DNA of 11,406 nucleotides from Lachnospiraceae bacterium (GTDB lineage Bacteria > Bacillota > Clostridia > Lachnospirales > Lachnospiraceae): assembly GCA_024694785.1 (NCBI GenBank), contig JAILJL010000189.1, forward strand, positions 1 to 11,406, in the 5' to 3' direction. Below, in pieces: positions 1 to 7,000 of the stretch. Position numbers and translations under genes: made by a program. The notes under the pieces are model-generated. The model was given only the letters and a program-made list of their open reading frames with translations, was not told the DNA's origin and ran no database searches. Position 1 is the first letter of the stretch, and the number at the start of each line of letters is the position of its first letter.

Positions 1-682
1 TTCTATATCAGGCATTACATCGCATGATACGAATGAAGTCTGCCGCTTACCAGCCGCATTAAAAGGCGATATACGCACCAGTCTGTGGACACCGCGTTCT
101 GACTTAAGATATCCGTATGCATTGATTCCGTTTACTTCAAATGTTATTGACTTGATACCTGCTTCGTCTCCATCAAGATAATCAAGCACCTCAATCGAAA
201 AGCCGTGACGTTCTGCCCAACGCGTATACATTCTGTATAACATCTCGTTAAAATCACAGGACTCCGTACCTCCGGCACCCGCATTGAGCTTAACAATTGC
301 ATTATCCTTGTCAAACTCACCCGATAGAAGCGTCCTCATGTAGAGATTGTCAAATGCTGCCTCAAAATTATCCATTTCTTCCTGAATCTCCGGAATCATG
401 GACTCATCTTCATCTTCATATCCCATATCAAGTAATACCTTGATATCCTCAAAGGCTGTCTCTATCTTGTTATATTCCGCAATATCATCCTTAAGCTCCG
501 ACAATTCCTTGGTCATCTTCTGCGCCTTATCAACGTCATCCCAGAAACCCGGCTCTTCCATTGTCTTCTCCAATTCCAACACTCTTTGACTCTTACCTTC
601 AAGGTCAAAGTGAATCCCTCAATTCTTTGAGTGGCTTCTCGTAAGGAAGTAATTTTGTCTTAATCTGATCAAGTTCTACCAC
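1..682 (-). CDS. prfB: Peptide chain release factor 2 (RF2), partial, with programmed +1 frameshift
   Basis: RF2 reads UGA and UAA stop codons in the ribosomal A site and triggers peptide release. The reading runs off the left edge, so only the first 227 residues or so are present. The start is inferred as GTG at 682: it opens the only frame leading into the slip site, and a GGTGAT stretch just upstream can pair with the 16S 3' end. After 25 codons the frame meets an in-frame TGA at 605-607. Shifting by one base at CTT-TGA (605-610) continues as LDLEGKSQRV, typical RF2 sequence. The SPF tripeptide that discriminates the stop codon is encoded at 61-69 (residues 205-207), within VRISPFNAAGKRQTSF. 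The catalytic GGQ loop would lie beyond the window. It follows the S41 protease gene by 35 nt and has no visible promoter, so it is probably the last or a late gene of the ftsEX operon. Confidence 0.95.
602..621 (-). promoter_or_regulatory. RF2 programmed +1 frameshift signal
   Basis: On the minus strand the zero-frame codons are TTG AGG GAT TCA CTT TGA C. The CTT slippery codon sits directly before TGA followed by C, the poor termination context known from prfB of many bacteria. The purine-rich GAGGG ends a few bases upstream, at the same codon position as the internal Shine-Dalgarno-like element of E. coli prfB, although it is shorter. In the known mechanism, low RF2 lets the ribosome slip into +1 and make full-length RF2; high RF2 terminates at residue 25. 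Confidence 0.95.
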
Positions 683-717
683 TAAATCACCAACTTTCTT
701 ATTGCTTATTCCCTAAC

Positions 718-2055
718 CTATTTCATCTTATCCTGCAATACTTCGATTGCTTTATTAATCTGATTATCATACTTATAATCATACTTATCATTCTCTCCGC
801 CAAGGAATTCATACGGAAGTTCAATATCCGGCGCAATTCCTACACCATGAATATAATTACCCTTTGGCGTGTAATATCTCGATGTCGTAACCTTAACCGC
901 ACTTCCGTCACGTAAAGGAACTATAACCTGAACGATTCCCTTACCGAAAGTATTGGTTCCGATAAGTGTACCGTATTCGTAATCCTTAATAGCTCCGGCA
1001 AAAATCTCCGAAGCTGATGCGGAGGACTCGTTAATAAGTACGCAAAGCGGCAAACCGAGTTCACCCTTAGCGGAAGTATATTCTTCCTTCTTGCCGAACT
1101 TATTCTCTGTATATACAAGCATTCCTTCAGGAAGTATCTCATCAAGAATCTCGGACACGGATGTAAGTAATCCGCCGGGATTGCCGCGAAGATCAACGAT
1201 AAGTCCTTTCATTCCCTGCTTCTTTAAGTCTTTTAACGCTTCGTTAAACTGCGGTGCAGTTACTTCTTCAAACTGAGATATCTGAATATATCCTATCTTA
1301 TTATCAAACATCGTATACTCAATCGTCGGCACATCAACCTTACGACGGGTACAGGTAAATGGAAGCTCCTCGTCGCCTCTCTTAACAACGATATCCACTT
1401 TGGTTCCTTCTTCACCGCGAATGTAATTAACAAATTCACTTACATCCATACCCTCAGCGCTTACTCCATTAGCAGAAAGAATAATATCTCCGTCTTTAAG
1501 TCCTGCCTCTTCTGCCGGCGAATTCTTGTACACTTTATCAATCGTGATAACCAGAGTTGTCTTATCCTGGGATAAAAGCGCTCCGATTCCATAGTATACT
1601 CCGGTCGTATTCAAGATAAAATCCCTGTACTCTGCCTCATTATAATAAGTAGTATACTTATCTCCGAGTGCATCTACCATACCGCGGTACATTCCCTCGG
1701 CAATCTTCTCATTATCAAGATTGTCATAATAATATGTCGAAAGAGTAGTAAGTATCTCTGCTATCTTATTCTCCACATGCTCCGACAATATGCCTGCCGT
1801 AAGCTCCTTATCAACTACGCCGTTACTTATCATGTAACCGTTTTTGCGTAATGTGGTAATAAGCAATAATCCTGCCAATGATACTATAAGTAGCATAATG
1901 ACAAGTCCCATCACTACGCCCTTTATAAATTCCTTATTCTTCTTAGGCGCTGCGATTATCTGTTCACCGACACCGCTTATATCGTCTATGTCGATGACTT
2001 CGAGGTTGTCCTCCTCTTTCTTGGTCTCTTCATTTTCGAACTTTTCTTCACTCAT
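718..2055 (-). CDS. S41-family C-terminal processing protease (CtpA/CtpB type), membrane-anchored
   Basis: A 445-residue serine protease with an acidic cytoplasmic N-terminus, one membrane segment at about residues 43-69, a helical region, a PDZ domain at about 153-239 (with SPAEEAGLKDGDII) and a peptidase S41 domain to about 415. The Ser-Lys pair is visible: SASASE with the likely nucleophile Ser347, and FGKGIVQ with Lys372 and Gln376. Their spacings (25 and 4) match those of Prc and CtpB. The start at 2055 is preferred over an ATG eight codons upstream because AAGAGGTAAT precedes it; the upstream ATG would overlap ftsX. It lies 16 nt after ftsX. A CtpB-type protease beside ftsEX is also found in Bacillus, where CtpB cleaves a sporulation checkpoint protein. 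Here the substrate is unknown; processing of an envelope protein or a wall hydrolase regulator is an inference. Confidence 0.95.
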   Translation of the reverse strand: MSEEKFENEETKKEEDNLEVIDIDDISGVGEQIIAAPKKNKEFIKGVVMGLVIMLLIVSLAGLLLITTLRKNGYMISNGVVDKELTAGILSEHVENKIAEILTTLSTYYYDNLDNEKIAEGMYRGMVDALGDKYTTYYNEAEYRDFILNTTGVYYGIGALLSQDKTTLVITIDKVYKNSPAEEAGLKDGDIILSANGVSAEGMDVSEFVNYIRGEEGTKVDIVVKRGDEELPFTCTRRKVDVPTIEYTMFDNKIGYIQISQFEEVTAPQFNEALKDLKKQGMKGLIVDLRGNPGGLLTSVSEILDEILPEGMLVYTENKFGKKEEYTSAKGELGLPLCVLINESSASASEIFAGAIKDYEYGTLIGTNTFGKGIVQVIVPLRDGSAVKVTTSRYYTPKGNYIHGVGIAPDIELPYEFLGGENDKYDYKYDNQINKAIEVLQDKMK

Positions 2056-2071
2056 AATATTACCTCTTAAC

Positions 2072-2983
2072 CTATACATCCAAATGCTTTCTTATTGTAA
2101 TACGGCTTCCGAGGAATCCCAAGCCGACTCCAAGGATAAGCGCAACCGGCGTCAATGTCTTGAATATCTGATTGGCCGGAAGGAACTTCATAATACTATT
2201 TAGGAATATGAAGTGTTCCATTATATATGAAATAATCCTGCCATACATAAAGTATAAGATTCCAATCGGAATAAGGGATCCCACCAGTCCTATAAGAACA
2301 CCTTCTATAATAAAGGGTTCTCGTACAAGGAAATCCGTCGCACCGATCAGCTTCATAATAGCTATCTCATCTTTCCTTACATTGATACCGACCATAATCG
2401 TATTGCTTATAAGGAAAACCGCAACAAGAAGAAGTACTATGATAATTGCCGCGGAAATATATCCCAGTAACTTATTGAAATCCGAAAGCGTATTGGCTAC
2501 AACATCGGACTTATTAATCTGCCTTACTCCATCCTGCTGATTAATGTATTTAACAAGTGAGGCCTGCTTTGATACATCGTTTAGATAAATCTGATAGTTG
2601 GCGGAATTTGCAAGCGGATTGTCTTCTTCAAAACCTGCGGACAATGCTTCATTTCCCTCAAAATACTTCTCTTTATAATCTTCCCATGCCTGTTCCGGAG
2701 ACACGTATATCATTTTCTTGACCTCGGAACGCTTGGATATTCTCTCACCGATTTCTTTAATATCGCCTTCCGTAAGCTCTTCATCAAAAAATACCGTAAT
2801 GGCAACCTTTTCTTCGGCATCCTTAACGATATTCTTGAAATTACCGACTATTGAATAGAATATACCGAATAAGAATATACATGCCGCCATCGTTGCAACC
2901 GATGCAAGCGAGAACATCTTATTCTTTCCTATATTGATGATACCCTGCTTAAAGGTGTATATATACGTACTTATCTTATGCAT
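2072..2983 (-). CDS. ftsX: Cell division protein FtsX, permease-like subunit of the FtsEX complex
   Basis: FtsX is the membrane subunit of FtsEX, an ABC-type complex that transmits ATP hydrolysis by FtsE across the membrane to activate peptidoglycan hydrolases. The protein is about 303 residues. It has a cytoplasmic N-terminus, TM1 at about residues 24-46, a large extracellular loop to about 170 where partner hydrolases or adaptors bind in other species, then three further membrane segments (about 173-197, 224-248 and 275-295). The NVRKDEIAIMKLIGAT stretch after TM2 is characteristic of FtsX. Two starts are possible: GTG at 2992 and ATG at 2983. AGGGTGA lies six to seven bases before the ATG, so I choose 2983. 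The start overlaps the ftsE stop by 8 nt (ATGCATAA), which indicates translational coupling. Confidence 0.95.
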   Translation of the reverse strand: MHKISTYIYTFKQGIINIGKNKMFSLASVATMAACIFLFGIFYSIVGNFKNIVKDAEEKVAITVFFDEELTEGDIKEIGERISKRSEVKKMIYVSPEQAWEDYKEKYFEGNEALSAGFEEDNPLANSANYQIYLNDVSKQASLVKYINQQDGVRQINKSDVVANTLSDFNKLLGYISAAIIIVLLLVAVFLISNTIMVGINVRKDEIAIMKLIGATDFLVREPFIIEGVLIGLVGSLIPIGILYFMYGRIISYIMEHFIFLNSIMKFLPANQIFKTLTPVALILGVGLGFLGSRITIRKHLDV

Positions 2984-3656
2984 TCCACTCACCCTGCTTG
3001 ATATCGCTAACCACTACGCCCTTACTTAACGTAATGACCCTTTTCTTCATTGCTTTAACTATTTCCATATTATGGGTTACCACAACTATCGTCGTTCCTC
3101 TTGCATTGATACTGTCAAGAAGATTCATGATATCCCATGCATTCTCCGGATCGAGATTACCTGTAGGCTCGTCTGCAAGCAGTATCTTCGGCTTATTGAT
3201 AAGTGCACGGGCTATAGCCACTCTCTGCTGCTCACCACCTGATAACTGCTTCGGATTAGATCTGTACTTTGCCGCAAGACCGACCATTGACAGCATAAGC
3301 GGCACATCTTTCTTAATCTGACGCGGCGACATCTCAATAACTCTTTGAGCAAAAGCCACGTTCTCGTATACATTTCTATCCTTAAGAAGACGGAAATCCT
3401 GATATACCATTCCGATATTTCTTCTGTATTTTGGAATTCTCATTCTTCTTATCTTCCTTAAATTGGTTCCATTAACCACAATCTGGCCTTCCGTAGGCTC
3501 AAGCTCCTTTGTAAGAAGCTTCAAAAATGTGGATTTGCCTGATCCGCTACTTCCGACCACAAAGACAAACTCGCCTTCGTTAATCTCAATATTAATATCA
3601 TTGAGTGCAGGTATGCCTTCGGTATAGCATTTACTGACGTGTGAAAGTGTAATCAT
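2976..3656 (-). CDS. ftsE: Cell division ATP-binding protein FtsE
   Basis: A 226-residue ABC ATPase that drives FtsX. All nucleotide-binding motifs are intact: Walker A GSSGSGKST at 35-43, the Q-loop in VYQDFRLL with Gln86 (a hallmark of FtsE), the signature LSGGEQQR at 138-145, Walker B ILLADE at 158-163 and the switch His195 in VVTHN. It starts two bases after the stop codon of the upstream regulator gene. Its ribosome binding site, a GGAG, lies inside the last codons of that gene, so translation of ftsE is probably coupled to the regulator. Length and motifs match FtsE throughout; the gene is complete. Confidence 0.97.
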   Translation of the reverse strand: MITLSHVSKCYTEGIPALNDINIEINEGEFVFVVGSSGSGKSTFLKLLTKELEPTEGQIVVNGTNLRKIRRMRIPKYRRNIGMVYQDFRLLKDRNVYENVAFAQRVIEMSPRQIKKDVPLMLSMVGLAAKYRSNPKQLSGGEQQRVAIARALINKPKILLADEPTGNLDPENAWDIMNLLDSINARGTTIVVVTHNMEIVKAMKKRVITLSKGVVVSDIKQGEWNA

Positions 3657-3658
3657 AA

Positions 3659-4738
3659 CTAATACTCCAATGATTCCATGTATTTCATATATTTAACGAC
3701 CATAAGTGCAATCTTAAATGTAATTGCATCCTCGAATACTCTAAGATCAAGTCCCGTAATCTTAAGTAACTTATCAAGACGATATACAAGGGTATTCCTG
3801 TGAATATATAATTGTCTTGATGTCTCTGATACGTTAAGACTGTTCTCAAAGAACTTGTTAATGGTTGCAAGTGTCTCTTCATCAAACTCATCCGCCGAGA
3901 ATCCGCCGAATATCTCCTTTATAAACATCTTGCAGAGAGGAATCGGAAGCTGATATATAAGTCTTCCTATTCCGAGACTTGCATATGCAACAACACGCTC
4001 ATCTTCAAAGAAAATCTTGCCGACATCAAGTGCCATTCTTGCTTCCTTATAAGACTTCGATACTTCCTTTAATTCATTGACAACCGTACCGAAAGCTATA
4101 CGCGCATTGTTATTGCTTCCGAGGGCATCAGCCATCGCTTCGGCAATCTTATTAAGATTATCGATAGAATCGTTATTGGAGACATCCTTAACGACTATAA
4201 CATTCTTCTCATCAACTGCCGTTACGAAATCCTTGCTTTTTGCGCCGAAAAGTCCGCGAAGAATCTCCATCTCATTGCCATCCTTACCCTTAGTCTCAAC
4301 AAGATATACCACACGCTTCACTTCGTTATCGATATGAAGCTTCTTCGCTCTATTATAGATGTCAACCAGAAGCAGATTATCAAGAAGAAGGTTTTTGATA
4401 AAGTTGTCCTTATCAAATCTCTCCTTATAAGCAACCATAAGATTGGAAATCTCAAAGCAAGCAATCTTTCCAATCATCAATGCTTCTTCCGTCTCTCCCT
4501 TGACTACAATAACGTACTCAAGCTGATATTCATCATATACCTTAAAGAATTGATAGCCTGCAATCATCTGACTGTCTGTCTTCGAAGAAGCGAAAATTGC
4601 AACTGCGGGCGAGCTTTCCTCCACGCCCTTAAATGTCGTTGCAAGAACCCTTCCTTCCGTGTCGAGCACTGCAATATCCATCTTGGTTATATTCTTAAGA
4701 CCTTCCATTGTATTCTGAAGTATCTGATTGGAAATCAT
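3659..4738 (-). CDS. CdaR/PucR-type transcriptional regulator, first gene of the ftsEX operon
   Basis: A 359-residue protein. The last 65 residues form a PucR-type helix-turn-helix (NVSETSRQLYIHRNTLVYRL, then DKLLKITGLDL). The N-terminal 100 residues resemble the sugar-diacid recognition domain of CdaR (LQNTMEGL then DIAVLDTEGRVLATT), and the centre (about 140-260) resembles the degenerate GGDEF-like domain of this family. Family members in other bacteria control sugar diacid, purine or proline metabolism; none of those pathways is visible here. The start has a strong AGAAGGAGAT site. The stop lies two bases before ftsE, so it is cotranscribed with cell-division genes. It may regulate its own operon, but ligand and targets cannot be read from sequence. 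The recognition domain assignment is less certain than the DNA-binding domain. Confidence 0.85.
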   Translation of the reverse strand: MISNQILQNTMEGLKNITKMDIAVLDTEGRVLATTFKGVEESSPAVAIFASSKTDSQMIAGYQFFKVYDEYQLEYVIVVKGETEEALMIGKIACFEISNLMVAYKERFDKDNFIKNLLLDNLLLVDIYNRAKKLHIDNEVKRVVYLVETKGKDGNEMEILRGLFGAKSKDFVTAVDEKNVIVVKDVSNNDSIDNLNKIAEAMADALGSNNNARIAFGTVVNELKEVSKSYKEARMALDVGKIFFEDERVVAYASLGIGRLIYQLPIPLCKMFIKEIFGGFSADEFDEETLATINKFFENSLNVSETSRQLYIHRNTLVYRLDKLLKITGLDLRVFEDAITFKIALMVVKYMKYMESLEY

Positions 4739-4818
4739 ATGTTATCTCCTTCTCATATTGGACAAGTTCTACAAATTGAACTGCGCTTTTACATATAAAA
4801 CGACTAACTGCATCTTAT

Positions 4819-4847
4819 ATTATAGCTGAAATCGAATCAAAACTAAA
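4819..4847 (-). promoter_or_regulatory. Putative SigA promoter of the regulator-ftsEX-protease-prfB operon
   Basis: A consensus -10 TATAAT lies at 4824-4819 on the minus strand. The hexamer 17 bases upstream, TTTAGT, matches only 3 of 6 positions of the -35 consensus, so the promoter may be weak or need an activator. Transcription would start near 4812, giving a leader of about 75 nt before the ATG at 4738. Confidence 0.55.
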
Positions 4848-5032
4848 GAGTAGAATCAATTGTTAATTTTTATTATTATCTGAATATTAAAGTGAATCGT
4901 TTTATTTTTGTCGTGCAATTGAAATGTCAATTAAAAATCTCATTTTTTGCCATTTCCGGCAAATTTTATACAACCTGCACAAAACACATTTTCCGAATCA
5001 CCCTCGGAAACTCCCTTCTTATTCCCCGAAAA

Positions 5033-5075
5033 TCATCCACTTTTTTGTGGATAAAGTGGATAACTCCGTGCATAA
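5033..5075. promoter_or_regulatory. Cluster of DnaA-box-like 9-mers
   Basis: On the minus strand TTATCCACA (5054-5046) is an exact match to the DnaA box consensus. Directly abutting it is TTATCCACT (5063-5055), one mismatch. TTATGCACG (5075-5067) matches TTATNCACA at 8 of 9 positions. On the plus strand TCATCCACT (5033-5041) is a further, weaker copy with two mismatches, facing the others. Four copies in 43 bp is far more than expected by chance. DnaA binding itself is an inference. Confidence 0.5.
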
Positions 5076-5106
5076 GTATAAAATCGGCACTTTCTCAACT
5101 GAAAAT

Positions 5107-5167
5107 ATGACGAAAATATGAAATATGTTTTGCAATACCTTAATCGAAATATCCTCATTTTCGTCAT
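5107..5167. repeat. 11-bp perfect inverted repeat with 39-nt spacer
   Basis: ATGACGAAAAT at 5107-5117 is repeated as its exact reverse complement, ATTTTCGTCAT, at 5157-5167. The left copy overlaps a direct repeat, GAAAATATGA-C-GAAAATATGA (5101-5121). There is no T-run after either arm, so it is not a terminator; it could be a pair of operator half-sites or the base of a long RNA stem. Confidence 0.6.
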
Positions 5168-5269
5168 TTTGCTAAATTGTATATATGTAGCAACAATTTT
5201 ACGAAACTTTCGCTGCAATTTTCATTGCAAATAAAGCATATATCGTGTAATAATCAGGCCCTGTTCCAT

Positions 5270-5298
5270 AAAAAAAGGACCCGGCTTGCGGATCCTTT
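5270..5298 (-). terminator. Rho-independent terminator of the NlpC/P60 gene
   Basis: On the minus strand, AAAGGATCCG (5298-5289), loop CAAGC, then CGGGTCCTTT (5283-5274) form a 10-bp stem with one G-U pair, followed by more T to give a run of seven. It begins 9 nt after the stop codon at 5307. Confidence 0.93.
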
Positions 5299-5306
5299 CA
5301 TTATTC

Positions 5307-6485
5307 TTAGAATATTCTTCTTACACAGATAATACTTCTGTAGCCTACATTTGAAACCTTAATACCATCTCGGCGATTACTTGCATGTACTATCTGACCA
5401 TTACCGATATAGATAGCTACATGTCCCGAGTAACAAACGATATCACCCGGCTGCATCTCGCTGGCCGATACTGCATATCCGGCACTTCTTAATGATCTGG
5501 ATGAATGCGGCAAAGAAATACCGAATGCTGCATATACGCTCATTACGAATCCGGAGCAATCCGTTCCGTTGGTAAGTGAACTTCCACCGTATACATAAGG
5601 ATTACCTACAAACTGTAATGCAAAAGTTGCAACTGCGGATCCATCGCCACCATCAGGTACTACATAGCTTCCGCTTCCGCCGCCACCCGACTTCTTCTTT
5701 GCAGCCTTTCTTGCTGCTTCACGGGCTTCGGCTTCCTTCTTAAGACGGGCCTGCTCTTCTGCAATCGTCTCACCGAAGGTATATTCCGTACGGATAGTAA
5801 CATATTCCTTTGATACCCATCCGTCGCCTTCTTCTATAGAAACCTTAACGAATCCGTCTTTCTCGTCAAGAACCACGACATCTTCACCCTTCGGAACACG
5901 TCCTACTATCTTGGAATCTGTCGAAGGCTGCTTTCTGATGCGTAATGCCTCGGCTTCAACCTTGGCATATGTAATTGTTGCTGCCTCTAGTGCTAATTCG
6001 TTACCGACAAGAAGGTATTCTGCCTTGACATAACCCCTAACATTACCGGATTCTATCTTGTACCAGCCATCTTCCGAAGTAAGGATTGTCGCAACGTTCT
6101 TATTATATAACTTGCCGACAACATCTGCATCTTTCGAAGCCGATGCTCTTACGTTAACTGCAGTCTGCACTGCTGCAACCGCGAGATTGCTGATATCTTC
6201 TTTCTCTATATTCTTGACAAACTCATCCTCGGTAGATAATACAAGCTCCTCCGAAGATGCTACAACTGTCGCAGTATCAATATTGGCCTCAGCTGCTGCG
6301 TAAAGTATCTTACCAAATGCATTGGTAACTCCTGCATATATTGAACTTGTACCTGCCACTCCGGTCCCAAGCGGAAGAGCCTTATATACTCCTGCCGTCG
6401 CTGCGCTTGCGCCTATTGGAAAAGCGCTGACCGCTATCGTCGTAGCAAGTCCCAAAGCTGTAAGCTTCGCTACTAACTTATTCAT
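5307..6485 (-). CDS. Secreted SH3b-NlpC/P60 peptidoglycan endopeptidase
   Basis: A 392-residue exported wall hydrolase, expected to cut the gamma-D-glutamyl-meso-diaminopimelate bond or a similar stem-peptide bond. The signal peptide has a KLVAK basic start, a hydrophobic core and an ASA-A cleavage site after about residue 28. Two bacterial SH3 domains follow, at about 106-160 (VNVRASASKDADVVGKL) and 174-230 (LRIRKQPSTDSKIVGRV), then a charged helical linker rich in Ala, Lys and Glu (about 238-265) and a GGGGSGS hinge. The NlpC/P60 domain fills residues 284-392 with an intact triad: Cys310 in TDCSGF, His355 in SGHVAIY and His367 in HASN. AAGGAG lies 10 nt before the ATG. It has its own promoter and terminator, so it is monocistronic. 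Residues 30-105 match no domain I recognise. The FtsEX operon starts next on the same strand. Confidence 0.95.
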   Translation of the reverse strand: MNKLVAKLTALGLATTIAVSAFPIGASAATAGVYKALPLGTGVAGTSSIYAGVTNAFGKILYAAAEANIDTATVVASSEELVLSTEDEFVKNIEKEDISNLAVAAVQTAVNVRASASKDADVVGKLYNKNVATILTSEDGWYKIESGNVRGYVKAEYLLVGNELALEAATITYAKVEAEALRIRKQPSTDSKIVGRVPKGEDVVVLDEKDGFVKVSIEEGDGWVSKEYVTIRTEYTFGETIAEEQARLKKEAEAREAARKAAKKKSGGGGSGSYVVPDGGDGSAVATFALQFVGNPYVYGGSSLTNGTDCSGFVMSVYAAFGISLPHSSRSLRSAGYAVSASEMQPGDIVCYSGHVAIYIGNGQIVHASNRRDGIKVSNVGYRSIICVRRIF

Positions 6486-6508
6486 TTAAAACTAACTCCT
6501 TAACAGAT

Positions 6509-6525
6509 ATTACAAATGTATTACA
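6509..6525 (-). promoter_or_regulatory. Putative WalR (YycF) binding site in the NlpC/P60 leader
   Basis: On the minus strand TGTAAT, ACATT, TGTAAT (6525-6509) matches exactly the WalR consensus of two TGTWAH half-sites separated by five bases. It lies downstream of the -10 element, at about +9 to +25 from the expected start of transcription. In Bacillus, WalRK controls wall hydrolase genes, including NlpC/P60 enzymes. A site inside the transcribed start region would fit repression better than activation. That the host encodes WalR is not shown by this window. Confidence 0.55.
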
Positions 6526-6540
6526 ACTGTTACGAAAGTT

Positions 6541-6569
6541 ATTATAGCACCCCTTAATAAAAATGTCAA
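6541..6569 (-). promoter_or_regulatory. Consensus SigA promoter of the NlpC/P60 gene
   Basis: TTGACA (6569-6564), a 17-nt spacer and TATAAT (6546-6541) both match the SigA consensus perfectly, with a TGC before the -10 element (extended -10) and an AT-rich stretch upstream of the -35. Transcription should begin near 6534, leaving a leader of about 49 nt. Confidence 0.9.
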
Positions 6570-6592
6570 ATTTGATATATAATTTGAAATTA

Positions 6593-6967
6593 TTATTTAA
6601 TTGCTATTGCTTCTATCTCAAGAAGCACGTCCTTAGGAAGGCGGGCTACTTCAACACAGCTTCTTGCAGGAAAGTCCTTTGTAAAGAACTTTGCGTACTC
6701 TTCGTTAATCTTGGCGAAATCATTCATATCCTTAATAAACACGGTAGTCTTGATTACATTATCAAGGTTGCTGCCTGCCGACTCAAGAAGATTCTTAAGA
6801 TTGGTAAATGCCTGTGTAGCCTGTCCGATAATGTCGGAAGGGATATTGCCTGTTGCAGGATCAATCGCAATAACTCCCGATGTATAGATCATCCCGTTAA
6901 CTTCAATTGCCTGTGAATAAGGTCCGATTGCTGCCGGTGCCTTATCTGTACTGATAACTTTCTTCAT
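6593..6967 (-). CDS. ridA: RidA family reactive imine/enamine deaminase (YjgF/YER057c/UK114)
   Basis: A 124-residue cytosolic protein of normal RidA length. RidA hydrolyses reactive 2-aminoacrylate and related enamine/imine by-products of pyridoxal-phosphate enzymes, protecting them from damage; it works as a trimer. The family signature ARSCVEVARLPKDVLLEIEAIA is complete, with the catalytic-site Arg102 and Glu117. The N-terminal APAAIGPYSQAI is also typical. At residue 32 the usual SGQ or SGM is SGV, a small departure next to the active-site cleft. AAGGAGTG precedes the start. It lies 46 nt after the CvfB-like gene with no clear promoter between, so it may be cotranscribed with that gene. 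The NlpC/P60 promoter begins immediately downstream. Confidence 0.95.
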   Translation of the reverse strand: MKKVISTDKAPAAIGPYSQAIEVNGMIYTSGVIAIDPATGNIPSDIIGQATQAFTNLKNLLESAGSNLDNVIKTTVFIKDMNDFAKINEEYAKFFTKDFPARSCVEVARLPKDVLLEIEAIAIK

Positions 6968-7000
6968 AATGTTACACTCCTTAGTATTACTTTATTTTGT

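Larger units (their letters stand above)
4742..5306. other. 565-nt gene-free AT-rich intergenic region with many inverted repeats
   Basis: No convincing gene lies here; the short open frames have no ribosome binding site and no recognisable protein. The stretch contains the promoter near 4819-4847 and the terminator of the NlpC/P60 gene at 5270-5298. It also holds six perfect inverted repeats: 4946-4951/4958-4963, 4990-4996/5004-5010, 5035-5040/5047-5052, 5107-5117/5157-5167, 5169-5174/5188-5193 and 5214-5219/5224-5229. A DnaA-box-like cluster lies at 5033-5075. The density of symmetric elements suggests protein binding sites or an unrecognised structured RNA. Confidence 0.7.

Noticed and set aside
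921-1196. Minus-strand open frame of 91 codons inside the protease gene
   Set aside because: It overlaps the S41 catalytic domain in another frame and has no recognisable protein or ribosome binding site.
1844-2203. Plus-strand open frame of 119 codons
   Set aside because: It is antisense to the protease N-terminus and the end of ftsX; its composition is a mirror of the real membrane segments.
4925-4930. Perfect TTGACA on the minus strand as a possible -35
   Set aside because: No acceptable -10 hexamer is found 16 to 18 bases downstream; the sequence there is AAATAAAA.
5033-5075. Chromosomal origin of replication
   Set aside because: No dnaA, dnaN or other oriC neighbour genes, and only four boxes; a DnaA-binding cluster is the most that can be supported.
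4892-5110. Plus-strand open frame in the intergenic region, with an overlapping one at 4924-5121
   Set aside because: No Shine-Dalgarno sequence, no domain, and both run through the inverted repeats and DnaA-like boxes.
5033-5218. Minus-strand 61-codon frame in the intergenic region
   Set aside because: Aromatic and basic composition typical of translated AT-rich DNA, with no ribosome binding site before its ATG.
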